This document shows, piece by piece, positions 54,693 through 63,847 of a DNA stretch of 64,000 nucleotides (its first letter is position 1; each line of letters opens with the position of its first letter). Location: NCBI GenBank assembly GCA_000955785.1, contig JYOD01000009.1:1-64000 (forward strand). The letters are read 5' to 3'. Made by a program: the position numbers and the translations under genes. Under the pieces are notes generated by a model. The model did not search any database and was not told where the DNA came from. It saw only the letters and a list, made by a program, of their open reading frames with translations. The stretch comes from Burkholderiaceae bacterium 16 (GTDB lineage Bacteria > Pseudomonadota > Gammaproteobacteria > Burkholderiales > Burkholderiaceae).

Positions 54693-55673
54693 ATGCATAG
54701 CAACGACCTGTCCCGCTGGACCCACAGCCACGTATTCGACACCGGCAACCGCGCCGCCGAGCGTGGCACCCGCCTGGTGATGCTGATCACCGCCGTCACG
54801 ATGGTCGCCGAAATCGCCGCCGGCCTGTGGTTCAACTCGATGGCCTTGCTGGCCGACGGCTGGCACATGAGCTCGCACGCGCTGGCGATCGGCCTCACCG
54901 CCTTCGCCTACGCCGCGGCCCGCCGCTATGCCGCGGACAAGCGCTTTGCCTTCGGCGCGTGGAAGATCGAAGTGCTGGCCGGCTTTGCCAGCGCGATCTT
55001 CCTGCTCGGCGTGGCCGCGCTGATGGTGTTCGGCTCGGTCGAGCGGCTGTTCAGCCCGCAGGCCATCCACTACCGCGAAGCCATGGCGGTGACCATCGTC
55101 GGATTGCTGGTCAACCTCGGCTGCGCGCTGATTCTCGGTGGCGCCCATCATGATCACGACCACGGCCACGCCCATGATCACGGGTACGATCACGGCCACC
55201 ATCACGACCTCAACCTGCGCTCCGCCTACCTCCACGTGCTGGCCGACGCCGCCACCTCGGTGCTGGCGGTGCTGGCGCTGGCCGGCGGCTGGTGGCTCGG
55301 CCTGGGCTGGCTCGACCCGGTAATGGGGCTGGTGGGCGCCGCGCTGGTCGGCCACTGGGCACTGGGCCTGCTCAGGCAGACCGGCACGGTGCTGCTCGAC
55401 CGCGAGATGGATCACCCGGTGGTGGAGGAAGTGCGCGAGGTGCTGGCCGGCTTCGACCAGGGCCCCGAAGGCACGCGCGTGACGGACCTGCACGTATGGC
55501 GCGTGGGCAAGCAGAAATTCGCCGTCATCGCCAGCCTGGTCACGCACGACGCCGCGCTGACACCCGCGCGCGTCAGGCAGGCGCTGTCGGTCCACGAGGA
55601 ACTGGTGCACGTGACGGTGGAGATCCACCGCTGCGATCATGACGGCGCCACCGCGGCGCACCGGCACGCATGA
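54693..55673 (+). CDS. dmeF: Cation diffusion facilitator DmeF-type (Co/Zn efflux)
   Basis: 326 residues with six transmembrane segments. The N-terminus HSNDLSRWTHSHVFD is the DmeF signature, and a histidine-rich loop (about 150-172; HHDHDHGHAHDHGYDHGHHHD) binds metal. SMALLADGWHMSSHALAIGL and LHVLADAATSVLAVLAL carry the HxxxD-type sites of transmembrane helices II and V. DmeF exports Co2+ and other divalent cations from the cytoplasm. It is divergent from chrA, and AAGGA lies before the ATG. Confidence 0.9.
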   Translation: MHSNDLSRWTHSHVFDTGNRAAERGTRLVMLITAVTMVAEIAAGLWFNSMALLADGWHMSSHALAIGLTAFAYAAARRYAADKRFAFGAWKIEVLAGFASAIFLLGVAALMVFGSVERLFSPQAIHYREAMAVTIVGLLVNLGCALILGGAHHDHDHGHAHDHGYDHGHHHDLNLRSAYLHVLADAATSVLAVLALAGGWWLGLGWLDPVMGLVGAALVGHWALGLLRQTGTVLLDREMDHPVVEEVREVLAGFDQGPEGTRVTDLHVWRVGKQKFAVIASLVTHDAALTPARVRQALSVHEELVHVTVEIHRCDHDGATAAHRHA

Positions 55674-55685
55674 CCCACTGACGCA

Positions 55686-56588
55686 CTACGCCAGCCCGCG
55701 CTGCGCGGCCGCCACGGCCGCGGTGCGGGTTTCCACCCCGAGCTTCTCGTAGATGTGTTCGAGATGCTTGTTGACGGTGCGCGGGCTCATGCCGAGGATC
55801 TCGGCCACGTCACGGTTGGTCTTGCCGCGCGCCACCCAGACCATCACCTCGGCCTCGCGCGGCGTCAGTTCCGACGGCGGCGCGGCATCGTGTGTCGCGC
55901 TCGTGGCCGCGTGCGCCGGGTGCGCAGCGAGTTCCACCACCATCACGCCCGCCGTCACACCTGTCAGCCGGCGCAGGGACAACCCGCCCGGCAGCAAGCC
56001 CGGCGTGGCCACGTCTTCCTGCAGCGCCCGCAGCGCTGCCACCAGCGGCGCCGGCAGCAGCGCGCCCGGCGGGCAGGCCACCCAGCCATGCGCCTGCATC
56101 AAGGCCGCGGCGCTGGTGTTCATCCACATCAGCTGGCCAGCGGTATCGGCCGCCAGCATCGCCACCGCGCTGCCCAGCACGGCCGCGCGCGCGCTGCGCG
56201 CCAGGCGCGCCTTGGCGGCATGCGAGCGCACCCGCGCCACCACCTCGGCAATCGCCACCGGCTTGGTCACGTAGTCGCACGCGCCCACCTCGAATCCGCG
56301 CACGATATGCCCGGTCTCGCCCAGCCCTGTCATGAAGATCACCGGAAGGTCGGCATGGCGGTCCATCAGCGCCGCGCAGGTGGCAAAGCCGTCCATGCCC
56401 GGCATGTCCACGTCGAGCAGCACCGCGTCGGGCTCGAAGAGCGCCAGCGCATCGAGCGCGGCGTCGCCGCTGTGCGCGGCATGCACCGCCATGGCCTCGC
56501 CGCCCAGGGCGCGCGTGAGGAAGCCGCGCGCGTCGGCATTGTCGTCCACCACCAGCACGCGGGTCTGCAGGTCAGGAGCGGGATTCAT
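55686..56588 (-). CDS. LuxR-type response regulator with central PAS-like segment
   Basis: 300 residues: an N-terminal receiver (VLVVDDNADARGFL, phospho-acceptor Asp in AVLLDVDMPGMDG, Lys in VTKPV), a middle PAS-like segment (about 140-205), and a C-terminal LuxR helix-turn-helix (ELTPREAEVMVWVARGKTNRDVAEILGMSPRTVNKHLEHIYEKLGV). The start overlaps the end of the upstream transporter-kinase gene by 17 bases, so it is almost surely the partner of that kinase. It probably regulates the urt operon. Confidence 0.88.
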   Translation of the reverse strand: MNPAPDLQTRVLVVDDNADARGFLTRALGGEAMAVHAAHSGDAALDALALFEPDAVLLDVDMPGMDGFATCAALMDRHADLPVIFMTGLGETGHIVRGFEVGACDYVTKPVAIAEVVARVRSHAAKARLARSARAAVLGSAVAMLAADTAGQLMWMNTSAAALMQAHGWVACPPGALLPAPLVAALRALQEDVATPGLLPGGLSLRRLTGVTAGVMVVELAAHPAHAATSATHDAAPPSELTPREAEVMVWVARGKTNRDVAEILGMSPRTVNKHLEHIYEKLGVETRTAAVAAAQRGLA

Positions 56589-59500
56589 GAAGCGCCTCGC
56601 CAAGAGAGTGAGTCAGTGCAGCGCCATCGCTGCGTGCCAGTGCAAGCATGCGCGCCGCCCATGCGGCGGCAGCGTCCACGCCTTCGGCCAGCTCGGAAAG
56701 CTGCGCCTCCAGCGCGCGCTGCCGCCCGGTGGCGCCGAGCAGCAGCAGCTCGCGCAGCAACTCGGCCGAAGGCAGCGCGTGTACGGCGGCGGCCTTGCTC
56801 TCGTGCTGCACCGCACTCGCCAGCGCGCGCCGGACCACCTCGATCAGTTCCGCCTCGCGCACCGGCTTGCTGACGAAAGCAAAATAGCCGTGCGTGGCAC
56901 GCGCTTCCTCGGTGTTCTCGTGAGCATTGGCGGAGACGATCACGACCAGCGGCGGACGTTCCTGCTCGCGCAGCAGGCGGCACAGGTCCCAGCCGGACGC
57001 ATCGGGCAGGTTGAGGTCCAGCAGCACCAGTTGCGGCCGCAAGCGCTGCACCGCCGGCAGTACCGCCGCGCCCTCCCCCACCTCATCCACCGCCAGCCCC
57101 AGCGGCGCCAGGAATCCGAGCAGCACCGCGCGATGCGCGGCGCGGTCGTCCACCACCAGCACCCGCGCATCGGCCGGCAGGCGGGTGCGCTGCGCGGGCG
57201 TCCGGCGTGCCACCGGCGCCGTCACGGCTGGCAGGTACAGCCGTGCCGTGAATTCGCTGCCGGCACCGGACGCGCTGCGCACGCGAATCTCACCGCCCAT
57301 CAGGTCAGCCAGCAGCCGCACGATTGCCAGCCCCAGGCCGATGCCGTCGCGGTCATCGTGGCCGCAGGCCCGCTCGAAAGGGTCGAAGATGCGCTCCTGG
57401 TCGGCCGCGTCGATGCCCGGACCGGTATCGCTCACCACGATGGTGGCCATCTCGCGCTGGTGGCGCACGGCGAGCGTCACCGCGCCCTGCTCCGTGAACT
57501 TGATGGCGTTGCTGACCAGGTTGATGACGATCTGGCGCAGCCGCTTGGGATCGCCGTGCACGTACGCGGGCAGCACGCCTTCCACGCGGTAATGGAAGGC
57601 CAGCCCGCGCGCCGCGGCAAGCGGGCGGAACATGCGCACCAGTTCATCGAACAGGCCTTCCAGCGCCACGGCTTCCTGCGCCAGGCGCAGCTTGCCGGCC
57701 TCGATGCGCGACAGTTCCAGCAGGCCATCGACCAGACTGGAGAGATGCTCGCCGGCACGCCCGATGGTGCGTACGTCTTCGCGCAATGCCGGCGGCAGCC
57801 GCCCCGCGCGCAACAGCAGTTGCGAATAGCCGAGGATCGAATTCAGCCCCGCGCGCATCTCATGGCTCATGCCGGTGATGAAGCGGCTCTTGGCCACGTT
57901 GGCCTTCTCCGCGACTTCCTTCGCGCGCTGCAGCAAGGCATCGGTATGGCGGTGCGCGTCGATTTCCTTTTGCAGCAGCATGTTCTGCCGCTCCGATTCT
58001 TCCTGCGCCACGCCCCGGCTTTCGTTGGCCAGCACCAGCCACCACGCCGCCACCGCCGCGAACAGCAGCAACCCGGCAAAGATCTTGAGGAACAGCCCGG
58101 CGCGCGGCAACGTGGCCGCCGCCAGCGCGCCCGACAATTGCTCCTGCGTGTACAGCAGCCACAGGAAGGTGCCGAACACGAACACCATGCCCGCCAGCAC
58201 CAGGCAGAACTGGCCGATGCGGCGCGCCATCACCGGCGGCGTGCCGGCCGGCAGCACGCGCGTGAGCGCGGTGACGATCTGCTCCTGCGCGCTGGCGCCG
58301 GGCTTGCAGCGCGCGTCCAGCGTGCAGCACAGCGAGCAGATCGGGCCGCGATACGCGGGGCAGGCTGCTACGTCCTCCACTTCGAAGGGATTGCGGCAGA
58401 TGGTGCAGCGGACCACCTTGTGCCGCGGGCCGAAGTCCACCGGCGAGCGCGCGATGAAATAACGGCTCTGGGTAGCGAAGGCGATCACAGGCGGGATAAC
58501 AATGGCCAGCACCAGCCCCACCCCGATCGAAGCCGGCCGCAGCGTCTCGCCGAACGCGCCCAGGTGCACCAGCATCGATCCCGCCGACGCCAGCATCATC
58601 GCGCCAAAGCCGGCAGGGTTGATATCGAACAGGTAGGCGCGGCGGAACTCGATGGTGCGCGGCGACAGCCCGAGCGGCTTGCTGATGACCAGGTCGCCGA
58701 CAATGGCGCCGACCCACGCCACGGCCAGGTGCGCGTAGAGCGCCAGCACTTGCTCCAGCGCCTCGAACACGCCCATGGCCATCAGCATCACCGCGATCAG
58801 CACATTAAAGGCCAGCCACACCACCCGGCCCGGATGGCTGTGCGTGAGCCGTGCGAACACGTTCGACCATGCCAGCGAGCCGGCGTAGGCGTTGGTGATG
58901 TTGATCTTGGTTTGCGAGAGCACCACGAAGAGGCCGGTCAGCACCACCGCCGCCCAGCCCGGCCAAGCGCCCCCGAGCGCGCGCGAGAAGCCCGCCAGGT
59001 ACATCTGGGTGGGCTCCAGCGCGTGTGCGATCGGCACCTCGGCCTGCAACGCGACGAAGGCGAGAAGCGCACCGCCCGCCATCTTGGCCGCGCCCAGCAC
59101 GATCCATCCGGGCCCGGCGGCGATCAGCGCGCCCCACCAGCGCCAGCGGTTGCGCGGCGTGAGTTCCGGCATGAAGCGCAGGAAATCCACCTGCTCGCCG
59201 ATCTGCGCGATCAGCGCGGACGTGACCGTGGCTGCGGCGCCGAAGGCGTGCCACGAGAAGCCGTCGCCTTCCGCCAGCCGCCCGTTAAAGGAAAGGAAAT
59301 CGGTGTAGAGCCCGGGCTCGCGCCACCAGATCACCGCATACGGCAGCGCCAACAGCAACAGCCACAGCGGCTGCGTCCACAGCTGGATGCGCGAGATCAG
59401 CGTCACTCCGTGCGTGACCAGCGGGATCACCACGATGGCCGAAAGCAGGTAGCCCAATGAACGCGGCAGCCCGAACAGGAGCTCGAAGGCCTGCGCCATG

Positions 59501-59919
59501 ATGGCCGCTTCCAGCGCGAAAAAGATGAACGTGAAGCTGGCGTAGATCAGCGAGGTGACGGTCGACCCGAGGTAGCCGAAGCCGGCGCCGCGCGCCAGCA
59601 GGTCCATGTCCACGCCGTGACGGGCCGCGTAGTAGGAGATCGGCAGCCCCGTCAGGAAGATCGCCAGGCTGACCACGCCGATAGCCCACATGGCGTTGGT
59701 AAAGCCATAGCTCAGCGTGATGGCCGCGCCGATGGCTTCCAGCGCCAGGAACGCCACTGCACCAAAAGCGGTATTGGCCACGCGAAAGGCGCTCCACTTG
59801 CGGAACGTCCTTGGTGCAAAACGCAGCGCGTAGTCCTCCAGCGTCTCGTCGGCCACCCAGCGGTTGTAGTCGCGCCGGATCTTGCTGATGCGCTGTACGG
59901 GCTGGCTGGCGGCTGGCAT
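56572..59919 (-). CDS. NCS1 transporter-hybrid histidine kinase fusion protein
   Basis: 1115 residues from ATG 59919. The first ~480 form an NCS1 (nucleobase:cation symporter-1, cytosine/purine/allantoin permease) module with about ten to twelve membrane segments (RRDYNRWVADETLEDYALRFAPRTFRKWS at the N-terminus). A cysteine cluster follows (about 500-537; CTICRNPF, CSLCC, two more Cys). Two more membrane segments (about 566-633) lead to HisKA (ITGMSHEMRAGLNSILGYSQLLL, about 683), HATPase (DTGPGIDAADQERIFDPFERA) and a receiver (DDRAAHRAVLL, LLDLNLP) and a C-terminal helical region. Transporter-sensors such as CbrA are known, but with SLC5 carriers. It probably senses purine breakdown products or urea. 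Confidence 0.9.
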   Translation of the reverse strand: MPAASQPVQRISKIRRDYNRWVADETLEDYALRFAPRTFRKWSAFRVANTAFGAVAFLALEAIGAAITLSYGFTNAMWAIGVVSLAIFLTGLPISYYAARHGVDMDLLARGAGFGYLGSTVTSLIYASFTFIFFALEAAIMAQAFELLFGLPRSLGYLLSAIVVIPLVTHGVTLISRIQLWTQPLWLLLLALPYAVIWWREPGLYTDFLSFNGRLAEGDGFSWHAFGAAATVTSALIAQIGEQVDFLRFMPELTPRNRWRWWGALIAAGPGWIVLGAAKMAGGALLAFVALQAEVPIAHALEPTQMYLAGFSRALGGAWPGWAAVVLTGLFVVLSQTKINITNAYAGSLAWSNVFARLTHSHPGRVVWLAFNVLIAVMLMAMGVFEALEQVLALYAHLAVAWVGAIVGDLVISKPLGLSPRTIEFRRAYLFDINPAGFGAMMLASAGSMLVHLGAFGETLRPASIGVGLVLAIVIPPVIAFATQSRYFIARSPVDFGPRHKVVRCTICRNPFEVEDVAACPAYRGPICSLCCTLDARCKPGASAQEQIVTALTRVLPAGTPPVMARRIGQFCLVLAGMVFVFGTFLWLLYTQEQLSGALAAATLPRAGLFLKIFAGLLLFAAVAAWWLVLANESRGVAQEESERQNMLLQKEIDAHRHTDALLQRAKEVAEKANVAKSRFITGMSHEMRAGLNSILGYSQLLLRAGRLPPALREDVRTIGRAGEHLSSLVDGLLELSRIEAGKLRLAQEAVALEGLFDELVRMFRPLAAARGLAFHYRVEGVLPAYVHGDPKRLRQIVINLVSNAIKFTEQGAVTLAVRHQREMATIVVSDTGPGIDAADQERIFDPFERACGHDDRDGIGLGLAIVRLLADLMGGEIRVRSASGAGSEFTARLYLPAVTAPVARRTPAQRTRLPADARVLVVDDRAAHRAVLLGFLAPLGLAVDEVGEGAAVLPAVQRLRPQLVLLDLNLPDASGWDLCRLLREQERPPLVVIVSANAHENTEEARATHGYFAFVSKPVREAELIEVVRRALASAVQHESKAAAVHALPSAELLRELLLLGATGRQRALEAQLSELAEGVDAAAAWAARMLALARSDGAALTHSLGEALHESRS

Positions 59920-60224
59920 GGGGATCGGGACTCCGGAAGATGCTCGCGTGGGTCGTGCCGCGCAGATGCAAGAGCCGTGCCGTGCGCCACGATGCATCGC
60001 GGCGCCCGGCGCAAGCCCCGGCGACGCAGCGCGCGAATCGTAGCGCAGCCAGGGTGCGCATGCGCCTACGTTGAATGACGTATGGAAGGCGCGGTTGCAC
60101 TGCACCATGATCCGGCCACAGGGTGATTCATTGCCTGCCCGGCCATCGTATGCGGTCAACGTATTCGGTCAACGTGCGTGGCCAACGCCGTCCTACCTCA
60201 CCACGCCTCCAAGGAGCGTCAATC
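59920..60224. other. Divergent promoter region between transporter-kinase and urtA
   Basis: About 305 bases without a gene that I can support. It includes the urtA Shine-Dalgarno AAGGAG at 60211-60216. I found no convincing sigma-54 promoter or NtrC site: the best GG/GC pair around 60083-60098 has an 11-base gap and should have 10. Confidence 0.5.
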
Positions 60225-61520
60225 ATGCGTGACAAAGAAACGAACGGGTCCGTTCCCTCCCAAGATGACGATGCCGTCTCGCCGCAGCGGCGCCGCATGA
60301 TGCAGGGCCTCGCCGCGCTGCCCGCCCTGTCTCTTGCCGGCATGGCCGGCCTGAGCGGCCAGGCGCGCGCCGCGGTGCCTACCTCGGTAGCGAACACCAC
60401 CAGGCTGGCCGTCACCGACACTGAAGTCACCGTGGGCCAGCTGCACTCCGCCACCGGCACCATGGCAATCTCCGAGACCGGCTCGATCCAGGCCGAACAA
60501 CTGGCCATCGACCAGATCAACGCGGCTGGCGGCATCCTCGGGCGCAAGATCAAGGTCATCAAGGAAGACGGCGCCTCTGACTGGCCCACCTTCGCCGAGA
60601 AGTCCAAGAAGCTGCTGGTCAACGACCGCGTGGCGGCCGTGTTCGGCTGCTGGACCTCCGCCTCGCGCAAGGCGGTTCTGCCGATCTTCGAGAAAGAGAA
60701 TGGCCTGCTCTACTACCCGACCTTCTATGAAGGGCTGGAGCAATCGAAGAACGTCATCTACACCGGCCAGGAAGCCACGCAGCAGATCATCTGGGGCCTG
60801 GACTGGGCGGCCAGGCAGAAAGGGGCCAAGAGTTTCTTCCTGATCGGCTCGGACTACATCTGGCCACGCACCTCCAACAAGATCGCGCGCAAGCATATCG
60901 AGAACTTCCAGAAGCTCAAGGTGGTGGGCGAGGAGTACTACCCGCTTGGCCACACCAACTTCAACTCGCTGATCAACAAGATCAAGATCGCCAAGCCGGA
61001 CTGCATCTACGCCATCGTGGTGGGCGGCTCCAACGTGGCCTTCTACAAGCAGCTCAAGGCCGCTGGCATTACGGCGGACAAGCAATTCCTGCTGACCATC
61101 TCGGTGACCGAGGATGAAGTGCTCGGCATCGGCGGCGAGAACATCGCCGGCTTCTACGCCGCCATGAAGTACTTCCAGTCGCTCGACAATCCCAACAACA
61201 AGTCTTTCGTGGATGCCTTCAAGACCAAGTACGGCGGCAAGTCGGTGATCGGCGACGTCACGCAGGCTGCCTATCTCGGCCCCTGGCTGTGGAAGGCCGC
61301 GGTGGAGAAAGCGGGCAGCTTCGATATCGACAAGGTGGTGGCCTCCTCCCCCGGCATCGAGCTGAAGACCGCGCCGGAGGGCTATGTGAAGGTCGACCCC
61401 AACCACCACCTGTGGAGCAAGACGCGCGTGGGCCTGGCTCAGCTCGACGGGCAGTTCAAGGTGGTAGCCGAATCGCCTTCGCTGATTCCGCCCAATCCGT
61501 TCCCGAAGGGCTATCAGTAA
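60225..61520 (+). CDS. urtA: Urea/short-chain amide ABC transporter substrate-binding protein UrtA
   Basis: 431 residues. A twin-arginine-type signal (QRRRMMQGLAALPALSLAG, cleavage near residue 50) is followed by the UrtA/FmdD domain: VGQLHSATGTMAISETGSIQAEQLAIDQINAAGGILGRKI, EDGASDWPTFAEKSKKLL, FGCWTSASRKAVLPIFEKENGLLYYPTFYEGLEQSKN. It delivers urea or short amides to UrtBC. The ITADKQFLLTISVTEDEVLGI part is a little closer to FmdD than to canonical UrtA, so amide uptake is possible. It is divergent from the transporter-kinase. Confidence 0.88.
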   Translation: MRDKETNGSVPSQDDDAVSPQRRRMMQGLAALPALSLAGMAGLSGQARAAVPTSVANTTRLAVTDTEVTVGQLHSATGTMAISETGSIQAEQLAIDQINAAGGILGRKIKVIKEDGASDWPTFAEKSKKLLVNDRVAAVFGCWTSASRKAVLPIFEKENGLLYYPTFYEGLEQSKNVIYTGQEATQQIIWGLDWAARQKGAKSFFLIGSDYIWPRTSNKIARKHIENFQKLKVVGEEYYPLGHTNFNSLINKIKIAKPDCIYAIVVGGSNVAFYKQLKAAGITADKQFLLTISVTEDEVLGIGGENIAGFYAAMKYFQSLDNPNNKSFVDAFKTKYGGKSVIGDVTQAAYLGPWLWKAAVEKAGSFDIDKVVASSPGIELKTAPEGYVKVDPNHHLWSKTRVGLAQLDGQFKVVAESPSLIPPNPFPKGYQ

Positions 61521-61542
61521 GCGGGTTGACTGACCACCGGTT

Positions 61543-61588
61543 TGCCCCCTCTCCCCAATCCTCTCCCCCTGAGGGGAGAGGGAGTAAA
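61543..61588. repeat. CTCTCCCC...GGGGAGAG repeat between urtA and urtB
   Basis: Same family of C-rich/G-rich inverted repeat as at 15824-15975, inserted inside the urt operon. It may adjust the expression ratio of binding protein to permeases by stabilising the urtA 3' end. Confidence 0.6.
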
Positions 61589-61681
61589 CACCGTCGGGCA
61601 TCGCAAGCGGCACTGGCGCTTCTCGCCAGCTTCGATTTTCGCTGCCGGCACCCTTTCTTCTCCCCGATGGCGGAGCGCGAC

Positions 61682-62596
61682 ATGAATCTATCCGACATGC
61701 TGAATATCGGCCTGATGCAGGGCTTTGCCGGCCTGAGTCTGTTCTCGGTACTGCTGCTGATGGCGCTGGGCCTGGCCATCATCTTCGGCCAGATGGGCGT
61801 GATCAACATGGCGCATGGCGAGTTCATGACCATCGGCGCCTACACCATCTTCCTGGCGTCCACGCTGACCGAGCGCCTCGCGCCGTCGTGGATGCCCTTC
61901 TACTTTCCGCTGGCCATCGGCGCCGCTTTCGCGCTGGCGTTCTGTGCCGGCTGGCTGGCCGAGTGGGCACTGATCCGCCATCTCTATCGCCGCCCGCTCG
62001 ACACATTGCTCGCCACCTGGGGCCTGTCGCTGGGGATGCAGCAAACCTTCCGCTCCACCTTCGGCCCGAAGGAGGTCAGCCCCACGCTGCCCGAATGGCT
62101 GATGGGCTCGTGGGCGCCGGCGCCGGGGCTGGATATCCCCATCAACGGCATGTTCGTGATGGCGCTGACACTGTTCGTCACAGGCATGGTGTGGCTGGCG
62201 CTGTATCGCTCACGCTGGGGGCTGCGGGTGCGCGCCACCACCCTCAACCGCGCCATGGCCAACGCGGCCGGCATCAATACGCGGCGAACCGACCGGCTCA
62301 CCTTCGCGATCGGCTGCGGCATCGCCGGCCTGGCGGGGGCGGCTTTCACCACCATCGGCTCCACCGGCCCCACCAGCGGCTCGCTCTACATCGTCGACTC
62401 CTTCCTGGTGGTCGCCTTCGGCGGCGCGGCAAGCCTGCTCGGCACGGTGGCATCGGCATTCGGCATTGCCCAGGCGCAATCGATCAGCGAGTTCTTCCTC
62501 ACCGGGTCGATGGCGCGCGTGCTGACGCTGCTGCTGATCGTGACGATCCTGATGATCCGTCCGCAAGGCCTGTTCGCCCCGGCAGTGCGGCGCTGA
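61682..62596 (+). CDS. urtB: Urea ABC transporter permease UrtB
   Basis: 304 residues with about eight membrane segments; LNIGLMQGFAGLSLFSVLLLMALGLAIIFGQMGVINMAHGEFMTIGAYTIFLA is the UrtB N-terminus. It lacks the long periplasmic domain of some UrtB proteins. ATG at 61682 follows GGAG by seven bases; an ATG at 61667 is the alternative. It forms the channel with UrtC. Confidence 0.9.
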   Translation: MNLSDMLNIGLMQGFAGLSLFSVLLLMALGLAIIFGQMGVINMAHGEFMTIGAYTIFLASTLTERLAPSWMPFYFPLAIGAAFALAFCAGWLAEWALIRHLYRRPLDTLLATWGLSLGMQQTFRSTFGPKEVSPTLPEWLMGSWAPAPGLDIPINGMFVMALTLFVTGMVWLALYRSRWGLRVRATTLNRAMANAAGINTRRTDRLTFAIGCGIAGLAGAAFTTIGSTGPTSGSLYIVDSFLVVAFGGAASLLGTVASAFGIAQAQSISEFFLTGSMARVLTLLLIVTILMIRPQGLFAPAVRR

Positions 62597-62645
62597 AGAC
62601 GCCGCCGCCGCACCGCCACTCACCAAACCTGCACAGGAGCTTGTG

Positions 62646-63818
62646 ATGTCGCCCTCCTCTTCCACCGCCCGCCTGTTGCGCGGCGAATTCGCCGGCTACC
62701 TTGTGCTGGCCGTGGCGCTCCTTGTCGTCATGCCGCTGGCGCTCGACGTGTTCCGGCTCAACCTGATCGGCAAGTACCTGAGCTACGCCTTCGTCGCCAT
62801 AGGCCTGGTCATGCTGTGGGGCTACGGCGGCGTGCTGAGCCTTGGCCAGGGCGTGTTCTTCGGCCTGGGCGGCTACGCCATGGCGATGTTCCTCAAGCTC
62901 GAAGCGTCCGACGCGAAGAGCACCGCGATCCAGTCCACGCCCGGCATCCCCGACTTCATGGACTGGAACCAGCTCACCGCGCTGCCGTGGTGGTGGGAGC
63001 CGTTCCGCCACCTGCCTTTCGCGCTGGCCGGCGTGATCGCGATTCCGGTGGCGCTGGCCTTTATCGTCAGCTTCGCCATGTTCCGCCGGCGCGTGGGCGG
63101 GGTGTACTTCGCCATCATCACGCAGGCGGTGGCGCTGATCCTCTCGGTGCTGATCATCGGCCAGCAGGGCTATACCGGCGGCGTCAACGGCATCACGGAC
63201 CTCAAGACCATGCTGGGCTGGGACATCCGCAGCGACAGCGCCAAGGTGATCCTGTACTTCGCCAACGTGGCGTTGCTGTTCGGCGCCATCGCCATGTGCC
63301 GCGGGATCCAGCGCAGCAAGCTCGGCGTGCTGTTGCTGGCGATGCGCGACAAGGAAGACCGCGTGCGCTTCTCCGGCTACGACGTGGCCATGTTCAAGGT
63401 CTTCGTGTTCTGCCTGGCCGCCGCGCTGTCGGCGGTGGGCGGTGCGCTGTTCACGCTGCAGGTGGGCTTTATGTCGCCGTCCTTCGTCGGCATCGTGCCC
63501 TCCATCGAAATGGTGATCTTTGCCGCCGTGGGCGGGCGCATGAGCCTGGTGGGCGCGGTGTGGGGCACGCTGCTGGTCAATTTCGGCAAGACGTATTTCT
63601 CCGAGAGCTTTCCCGACCTGTGGCTGTTCCTGATGGCGGCGCTGTTCATCGGCGTGGTGGTGGCCTTTCCCGACGGGCTGGCCGGCCTCTACAGCAAGTA
63701 CATGTCGCGCCGCCGGGCCATCGGAAGCCCGTCCGAACCCGCCGCCCCGGCTACGGAGGCGACTTCGCCCGCAGTACCGACGCCGCCCGCCGAAGGGATT
63801 CCCGGCCGTACCGCCTGA
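62646..63818 (+). CDS. urtC: Urea ABC transporter permease UrtC
   Basis: 390 residues, about ten membrane segments; the loop AMFRRRVGGVYFAIITQAVALILSVLIIGQQGYTGGVNGITDL and the EAA-like LLLAMRDKEDRVRFSGYDVAMFKVFVFCLAAALSAVGGALF are typical of UrtC. A proline/alanine-rich C-terminal tail is unusual. It follows urtB by 49 bases. Confidence 0.9.
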   Translation: MSPSSSTARLLRGEFAGYLVLAVALLVVMPLALDVFRLNLIGKYLSYAFVAIGLVMLWGYGGVLSLGQGVFFGLGGYAMAMFLKLEASDAKSTAIQSTPGIPDFMDWNQLTALPWWWEPFRHLPFALAGVIAIPVALAFIVSFAMFRRRVGGVYFAIITQAVALILSVLIIGQQGYTGGVNGITDLKTMLGWDIRSDSAKVILYFANVALLFGAIAMCRGIQRSKLGVLLLAMRDKEDRVRFSGYDVAMFKVFVFCLAAALSAVGGALFTLQVGFMSPSFVGIVPSIEMVIFAAVGGRMSLVGAVWGTLLVNFGKTYFSESFPDLWLFLMAALFIGVVVAFPDGLAGLYSKYMSRRRAIGSPSEPAAPATEATSPAVPTPPAEGIPGRTA

Positions 63819-63847
63819 AGCCATCCGTCCAAAGCGAGGAAGACGCC

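Noticed and set aside
56332..59460. 1042-codon open frame on the plus strand
   Set aside because: Antisense to the transporter-kinase gene; the low-complexity Arg/His/Gln-rich translation is typical of a shadow frame.
60078..60100. GG...GC pair resembling a sigma-54 promoter before urtA
   Set aside because: The gap between GG and GC is 11 bases; sigma-54 requires 10.
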